Below are positions 59,144-64,000 of a stretch of DNA of 64,000 nt, in pieces. The position numbers and the translations under genes are program-made. The DNA is taken from positions 124,001 to 188,000 of the forward strand of contig NZ_SROX01000008.1 of assembly GCF_013141915.1 (NCBI RefSeq). The letters are read 5' to 3'. The number at the start of each line of letters is the position of its first letter. Positions within the stretch are counted from its first letter, which is position 1. This DNA is from Cupriavidus necator. Lineage in GTDB: Bacteria > Pseudomonadota > Gammaproteobacteria > Burkholderiales > Burkholderiaceae. The notes beneath the pieces were generated by a model. It saw only the letters and a list, made by a program, of their open reading frames with translations, searched no databases and was not told the origin of the DNA.

Positions 59144-59273
59144 CGCGCAATTCTACCAAGGCGAGGGGCTAAACTCCGGTAAAGCCAAACCAGTACGTGC
59201 TTAATTCACGAGATCCGGACAGGCGCCAAACCGGGCACCTGTGGTAGCGAAGCCGTATCACCCGATTGACGGA

Positions 59274-59302
59274 TTGTGACGCTTCGCCCCCTCTGCTAGA
59301 GT
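59274..59302 (+). promoter_or_regulatory. Possible promoter of the response-regulator gene
   Basis: TTGTGA (59274-59279) and TAGAGT (59297-59302) are separated by 17 bases. The match is moderate. The start codon is 95 bases downstream. Confidence 0.4.
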
Positions 59303-59396
59303 GGGCCCCACGTCCACGCGCCATTCCTGTGCATGACACAGGTCCTCTGCAGAGGTGACAACAAGGACGAAACGGGTAAATTGAACGGGAATTCGC

Positions 59397-60056
59397 ATGT
59401 CGAACGCTGCACCGACGTTGTTGGTGGTCGATGATCATCCTATGGCCTTGTCAGGGACCACCGCCTTCCTGGCCGAAGTCATGCCGGATGTGGCAGTCCA
59501 TGCCGCCGGCAGCGCCCGCGAGGCCCTGGCCAGCCTGCAGCAAGGCTTGCGCCCGGATATCGTGCTGCTCGATATCTGGCTGAACGACGGTACCGGCTTC
59601 GATGCCATGCAGACGTTCAAGACCGTGATCCCGGGCGCGCGCTTTATCTTCATGTCGGCCGAGGCCACCCCTGAAATCGTCGGCCGGGCCCGTGCGCTGT
59701 CGGCGTGCGGCTTCGTCGGCAAGCACCTGGATGCCAATGCCTTCACCGCCGCGGTGCGCAAGGTTCTGGCCGGTGACACCGCCTTCCCCACCGATGAAGC
59801 CCTTAACGGGCGCGCGCAGTCGTTCGGCCCGGCCCACGGCATTCCGGTCACGCCCGCCGAACTGGGCCTGACGCCGCGCCAGGGCTCGGTGCTGGCGCTG
59901 GTGCTGGAAGGCCTGCCGAACAAGGTGATCGCGCGGCGGCTCGGGCTGACCGAGAACACCGTCAAGGAACACGTGTCCGCCATCCTGCAGCGGCTGGGCG
60001 TGCGCACCCGCATGCAGGTGATGTCGCGCATGGAACGGTTCCGGCTGCGCCAGTAA
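59397..60056 (+). CDS. Two-component response regulator, REC plus LuxR-type HTH
   Basis: The 219-residue protein has a receiver domain with the acidic pair D12/D13, the phosphorylation site D59 (IVLLDIWLND) and the late lysine in GFVGKHLD. A LuxR/GerE helix-turn-helix is at about 150-212 (LTPRQGSVLALVLEG, NKVIARRLGLTENTVKEHV). It is of the NarL class. The hybrid kinase gene lies convergent and only 39 bases away, so the two very likely form a pair. The signal and targets are unknown. Confidence 0.9.
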   Translation: MSNAAPTLLVVDDHPMALSGTTAFLAEVMPDVAVHAAGSAREALASLQQGLRPDIVLLDIWLNDGTGFDAMQTFKTVIPGARFIFMSAEATPEIVGRARALSACGFVGKHLDANAFTAAVRKVLAGDTAFPTDEALNGRAQSFGPAHGIPVTPAELGLTPRQGSVLALVLEGLPNKVIARRLGLTENTVKEHVSAILQRLGVRTRMQVMSRMERFRLRQ

Positions 60057-60080
60057 GGCGAGCCACCGCCCTCACTGCTG

Positions 60081-60112
60081 GGCTGCGGCCGCCCCTTAGG
60101 CCGGCCGCAGCC
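60081..60112. terminator. Hairpin between the convergent regulator and kinase genes
   Basis: GGCTGCGGCCG and CGGCCGCAGCC form an 11-bp perfect stem with a 10-base loop. The right arm lies within the last codons of the kinase gene. No T run follows on either strand, so intrinsic termination is uncertain. Confidence 0.4.
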
Positions 60113-61994
60113 AGCGCCGCAGCAGCATCCGCAGCGAGGCCGGATCCACCGGCTTGGGCAGCACGAAATAGCCCGCCTCTTCCGCCGCCGCCAGCGCGGC
60201 TGACTTCAAATCCCCCGTCAGCAATGCGCTGCGCGCCTGCGGTTGCGTATTCTGCCAGCGCTCGAGCAAGTCCAGGCCATTCTCGCTGCCCGGCAGACGC
60301 AGGTCGCAGAAGATGATGTCCGGGCGCAGGCCCTGGGCAAACAGCTTGTCGGCCTCGGCGCCATGCGCGGCGCAGGCCACGCGGATGCCCCAGGCCTCCA
60401 TCAGCGCAATCCAGGCCTTGCGGATCTGGCTGTCGTCGTCGACCACAAGGACCGTGCCCTGCAGGCGATCGGGCTTGGCTTCCTCGGCCTGCGCCATGGC
60501 GCGCATCTCGCGCACGTTGGCCACGGTCTCGGCCGGCACCGGCGCCAGCGCGAACCAGAACACCGATCCCTTGCCCGGCACCGAGCGCACGCCATAGGTG
60601 CCCCGCATCAGCCGCACGCATTCCTTGAAGATCGCGAGCCCCAGGCCCAGACCCTGCGACGGATCGCGCTGCGGGTTATGGACCTGGTAGTACGGCGAGA
60701 AGATGTCCGGCAGATGCTCGGGCGTGACGCCGGCGCCAGTGTCCCAGACTTCCAGCCGCACGTTCTTGCGACGCTGGCGCGCGGTCACCAGCACGCCGCC
60801 GCGCTGGGTGTAGCGCAGCGCGTTCTGCACCAGGTTGAACAGGGCCCGGCGCAGCAGCACCGGCTCGGCCATCGCGTACAGCTCGTCGGGCACGCGCGGG
60901 GTCAAGGTCAGCCCGCTTTCGCGCGCATCGGCGGCAAACTGGCTCATCACATCGCGGATCAGTGCGCCCAGTTCGCAAGGCTCCAGCGTGGGCAGCACCT
61001 TGCGCCCTTCCAGCTTGGACAAGTCCAGCAGCGAGCGGAACAACAGGTCGATGGTCTGGGTGCCCGCCGCCACCTGCTCCACCAACGGATGCAGCGCGCT
61101 CGACTGGTTGCGCGCGCGCAGCGCCTCGACCAGCATCACCAGCGCATGCACCGGTTGGCGCAAGTCATGGCTGGCCGCGGCCAGGAAGCGCGACTTCTCT
61201 TCGCTGGCATGCAGCGCCCGCTCTTTTTCGTCCTGGAACTGCTTGGCCAGGCGCCGGCTGTCGCCCTCCAGCTGGATCGCGCGCACCAGCGTGAGCTGCA
61301 GGTTGAAGGCGTGGCGCGACAGCATCAGCGCGTAGATCGCCAACAGGCCCTGCACATAGGCGCCATGGCCCGGGAAGGCGAATTCCGCCATCAGCAGGTT
61401 TGGCACCAGGATCGGCACGCCGGCGTAGATCAGATTCGACGGCACCGGTGCCTGCGATACCGCGCCGCCGGCAAGCACCCCGAGCGTCAGCAGGTACAGC
61501 ACGCTGGAGAACACCGGCGAGCCTGTATACAAATGCAGCAGCGCCGAACTGCCCCAGGTCACGCCGGTCAGGAAAGCGACCGCGCGCATGTTGTTCCACC
61601 ACTTGCGCGTGTGCGCGGAACGGCTCATCAAGGCGTGGTCGCGCTGGTAGCCAATGTAAAACCACAGCCCGCCGGCCGTCAGCACCAGCATCACCGCGCA
61701 CCAGCCCAGCAGCGCGGCGCGGCTGACGTCGTTCCAGAAGCCGATGGTGGTCAGCGCGGGCAGCAGCACCGAGGAGACGATCGCGGTCGGCGCATTCTTG
61801 TGCACGATCGCCATCAGCTTGGCGCGCGTTTCGACGTCGAGTTCGGCGCTCGACTGAGGCAGGCCCCGGGGCAGGAGCCGCGAAAAGAACCGATAGGTCA
61901 GCGCTTTCAACTGGGAATCAGGAATGGGCGAAGATCGGGCACGCCGCGCGGCGACGCCTGCGTCAGGCCTGTAGTGGGCTATCGCAGTGGCCAC
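60096..61994 (-). CDS. Hybrid sensor histidine kinase/response regulator
   Basis: The 632-residue protein has about six or seven membrane segments (residues 70-235), a short coiled linker (245-268), the HisKA domain with H276 in ASHDLRQPVHAL, an HATPase domain with NLVQNALRYT and GLGLGLAIF, and a C-terminal receiver (about 505-632; VVDDDSQ, phospho-acceptor in IIFCDLRLPG). There is no periplasmic sensor domain of note, so the membrane part itself may sense the signal. The phosphate probably passes to the convergent LuxR-type regulator directly or through the receiver. Confidence 0.9.
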   Translation of the reverse strand: MATAIAHYRPDAGVAARRARSSPIPDSQLKALTYRFFSRLLPRGLPQSSAELDVETRAKLMAIVHKNAPTAIVSSVLLPALTTIGFWNDVSRAALLGWCAVMLVLTAGGLWFYIGYQRDHALMSRSAHTRKWWNNMRAVAFLTGVTWGSSALLHLYTGSPVFSSVLYLLTLGVLAGGAVSQAPVPSNLIYAGVPILVPNLLMAEFAFPGHGAYVQGLLAIYALMLSRHAFNLQLTLVRAIQLEGDSRRLAKQFQDEKERALHASEEKSRFLAAASHDLRQPVHALVMLVEALRARNQSSALHPLVEQVAAGTQTIDLLFRSLLDLSKLEGRKVLPTLEPCELGALIRDVMSQFAADARESGLTLTPRVPDELYAMAEPVLLRRALFNLVQNALRYTQRGGVLVTARQRRKNVRLEVWDTGAGVTPEHLPDIFSPYYQVHNPQRDPSQGLGLGLAIFKECVRLMRGTYGVRSVPGKGSVFWFALAPVPAETVANVREMRAMAQAEEAKPDRLQGTVLVVDDDSQIRKAWIALMEAWGIRVACAAHGAEADKLFAQGLRPDIIFCDLRLPGSENGLDLLERWQNTQPQARSALLTGDLKSAALAAAEEAGYFVLPKPVDPASLRMLLRRWLRPA

Positions 61995-62171
61995 CGCAGT
62001 GAGCCAAAGTGGCGCCTATCATGCCGCCTTTTGTGGCATAGCGCCATGGCGGGAGGGCCGGTTGCGGCACAAAAGCCGCAGCGCGGGCGCGAGCCCGGGC
62101 CGGCGGCAGCGGCAAGCCGACCCATTCGCCTTATAATGCTCGCTTTACCCGAATCCCTTCCCGCCGTCCCC

Positions 62172-63170
62172 GTGAAAGTCTTCCGCGGCCTGCCCAACGC
62201 CGAGAGCCGGGCGCCCTGCGCGCTCACCATCGGCAATTTCGACGGTGTGCATCGCGGCCACCAGTCGCTGCTCGCGCGTGCGCGCGCGGCGGCGGACGCG
62301 CGCGGTCTGCCGCTGTGCGTGATGACTTTCGAGCCGCATCCGCGCGAGTTCTTCACGCCTGACAAGGCCCCCACCCGCATCGCACTGCTGCGCGACAAGC
62401 TGGAAAGCCTGCGCCGCAACGGCGTGGACCGCGTGGTGGTGGAACATTTCAACGCCCACTTTGCCGGCCAGTCGCCGCAGGAATTCGTCGAGAACGTGCT
62501 TTGGCACGGCCTGCATACCCGCTGGCTGCTGGTCGGGGACGATTTCCGCTTCGGCGCCAAACGCGCCGGCGACTTTGCCTACCTGCAGGAAGCCGGGCGC
62601 CGCTACGGGTTCGATGTCGAGCAGATGGGCTCGGTGTCCGAGGGCGGCATCCGCATCTCCAGCTCGGCGGTGCGCCAGGCGCTGGCCGAGGGCGACCTCG
62701 AGCACGCGCGACGCCTGCTCGGGCACGGCTACGCCATCAGCGGCCACGTGATCCACGGCCGCAAGCTGGGCCGCGACCTCGGCTTCCCGACGCTGAACCT
62801 GCGCATTTCGCACAAGCGGCCCGCCGTCAGCGGCATCTTCGTGGTGCAGGTGCACGGCATCGCCGACCAGCCGCTGCCCGGCGTGGCCAGCATCGGCGTG
62901 CGGCCGACCATCGAGGACGCCGGCCGGGTGCTGCTGGAAGTTCACCTGTTCGATTTCAATGAAAGCCTGTACGGCAAGCTGGTGCGGGTCGAATTCATGA
63001 AGAAGCTGCGCGACGAGGCGCGCTTCGACTCCCTCGACGAACTCACCGCCGCGATCGCCAAGGACAGCGCCGATGCGCGCGCCTTCTTCGGCCTGACGGC
63101 GCCCGGCGCCGCGGTGGAAGGCATCGGCAGCCGCGATTTCGCCACCTCGGCCACCGACCGAATTAGGTAG
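62172..63170 (+). CDS. ribF: Bifunctional riboflavin kinase/FAD synthetase
   Basis: RibF phosphorylates riboflavin to FMN and adenylates it to FAD. The N-terminal nucleotidyltransferase part shows [12 protein letters not shown] (about 25-36) and ISSSAVR; the C-terminal kinase has [12 protein letters not shown] prefer the GTG at 62172 (332 residues, start [13 protein letters not shown]) to the ATG at 62136, because that ATG overlaps a TATAAT box (62132-62137) which would place the transcript start after it. No strong Shine-Dalgarno is seen at either. ileS follows, the usual ribF-ileS order. Confidence 0.9.
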   Translation: MKVFRGLPNAESRAPCALTIGNFDGVHRGHQSLLARARAAADARGLPLCVMTFEPHPREFFTPDKAPTRIALLRDKLESLRRNGVDRVVVEHFNAHFAGQSPQEFVENVLWHGLHTRWLLVGDDFRFGAKRAGDFAYLQEAGRRYGFDVEQMGSVSEGGIRISSSAVRQALAEGDLEHARRLLGHGYAISGHVIHGRKLGRDLGFPTLNLRISHKRPAVSGIFVVQVHGIADQPLPGVASIGVRPTIEDAGRVLLEVHLFDFNESLYGKLVRVEFMKKLRDEARFDSLDELTAAIAKDSADARAFFGLTAPGAAVEGIGSRDFATSATDRIR

Positions 63171-63289
63171 CGGCCGGCGCCCCGCACCCCGCTGCGCGGG
63201 CCCGGTTCGCACCCCGCCTGCCCCAGTCTTTACGCGCGCCCGCCGCCCAGCGCCGGCCGCGCGCCAACCGAATTGCCCTGAGAATCGAA

Positions 63290-64000
63290 ATGTCTGACGA
63301 CAAACGCGCCAAGCCCGAGAAGAACAAGTATCCCGTCAACCTGCTCGACACGCCCTTCCCGATGCGTGGCGACCTGCCCAAGCGCGAGCCGCAATGGGTC
63401 AAGCAGTGGCAAGACAAGCAGCTCTACAAAAAGATCCGCGCGGCGCGCAAGGGCGCGAAGAAGTTCGTGCTGCACGACGGCCCCCCCTACGCCAACGGCG
63501 ATATCCATATCGGCCACGCCGTCAACAAGGTGCTCAAGGATATGATCATCAAGGCGCGCGGCCTGACCGGGCTGGACGCCGTCTACGTGCCGGGCTGGGA
63601 CTGCCACGGCATGCCGATCGAGATCCAGATCGAAAAGAAGTTCGGCAAGGGCCTGCCGGTGCAGGAAGTCCAGGCCAAGGCACGCGCCTATGCCACCGAG
63701 CAGATCCAGCGGCAGAGGGTGGACTTCGAGCGCCTGGGCGTGCTCGGCGACTGGGACCACCCGTACCTGACCATGAACTACAGCAACGAGGCGGATGAGT
63801 TGCGCGCGCTCGGCAAGATCATGGAAAAGGGCTATGTGTTCCGCGGGCTGAAGCCGGTGAACTGGTGCTTCGACTGCGGCTCGGCGCTGGCCGAGGCCGA
63901 AGTCGAATACAAGGACAAGGTCGACCTGTCGATCGACGTGGGCTTCCCGTTCGCCGAGACCGACAAGCTGGCACACGCGTTCAAGGTGCCGGTCGAGCAG
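63290..64000 (+). CDS. ileS: Isoleucyl-tRNA synthetase, N-terminal part (partial)
   Basis: The first 237 codons are present; the gene runs off the right edge. The class I signature is in [16 protein letters not shown] (HIGH motif), followed by [13 protein letters not shown]. The start of the CP1 editing insertion is visible after [12 protein letters not shown]. It charges tRNA-Ile. The gene lies 119 bases after ribF; lspA usually follows in this order but is out of view. Confidence 0.95.
   Translation, partial: MSDDKRAKPEKNKYPVNLLDTPFPMRGDLPKREPQWVKQWQDKQLYKKIRAARKGAKKFVLHDGPPYANGDIHIGHAVNKVLKDMIIKARGLTGLDAVYVPGWDCHGMPIEIQIEKKFGKGLPVQEVQAKARAYATEQIQRQRVDFERLGVLGDWDHPYLTMNYSNEADELRALGKIMEKGYVFRGLKPVNWCFDCGSALAEAEVEYKDKVDLSIDVGFPFAETDKLAHAFKVPVEQ

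Noticed and set aside
60243-62171. Long in-frame extension upstream of ribF across the histidine kinase gene
   Set aside because: It is antisense to the hybrid kinase. RibF proteins start near the GTG at 62172, and nothing before it resembles the family.

Overview
The window is GC-rich (roughly two thirds G+C by eye) chromosomal DNA from a betaproteobacterium of the family Burkholderiaceae. The proteins and the gene order (ilvD end, holC-pepA, lptFG, a cys operon with a DUF934 gene, hut, liv, fkpB-ispH, radC-rpmBG, nadB/nadCA, ribF-ileS) point to Cupriavidus or a close Ralstonia relative. This is recognition from sequence, not a database match. Most of the window is ordinary core genome. The one clear mobile element is a group II intron.

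Layout. 1-5752: the ilvD 3' end, a DUF2486-like gene, holC and pepA, then the divergent LPS-export pair lptF-lptG and a small CbiX-type chelatase. 5893-14027: an assimilatory sulfate operon read leftwards (TauE-type permease, cysI, DUF934, cysH, cysD, cysN, siroheme methyltransferase), with its likely activator CysB divergent from it. 14114-20047: a methyltransferase, an orphan LivK-like binding protein, a hydroxyisobutyrate-dehydrogenase-type enzyme, an esterase, tRNA-Leu(CAA) and an M48 lipoprotein. 20048-23449: aspT-aspD, an aspartate/alanine exchange and decarboxylation pair.

23513-34562: one long leftward histidine-utilisation block. It starts with a NitT/TauT-type ABC transporter, then hutC, hutH, hutU, hutD, hutI, hutF and hutG, giving the five-step route through formylglutamate. 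Three copies of a TGTnTAnACA palindrome lie at its two promoter regions and are probable HutC operators. 34858-38407: a YeeZ-like NAD(P)-binding protein divergent from a ferredoxin-type flavin reductase, then an argD-like aminotransferase behind a consensus sigma-70 promoter, an arginine-rich 22-codon ORF and an intrinsic terminator; this looks like a transcription attenuator. 38699-43768: livF-G-M-H-K (read livK to livF), with a palindrome at the livK start site.

44325-50094: ispH and fkpB, whose 5' untranslated region is interrupted by an apparently intact group II intron (45830-48711) encoding a reverse transcriptase/maturase with an HNH domain; then radC, rpmB and rpmG. 50258-53924: nadB convergent with nadC-nadA. 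54051-64000: a fatty-acid desaturase with a long C-terminal tail, an MscS channel, an RsmB-type rRNA methyltransferase, purN, a convergent response regulator and hybrid histidine kinase, ribF, and the 5' part of ileS.

A family of CTCTCCC-type palindromes (REP-like) occurs at five places, mostly between convergent gene ends but once inside the hut operon. The best candidates for something undescribed are the arginine-rich attenuator, the intron in front of the essential gene ispH, and the HutC-controlled NitT/TauT transporter.
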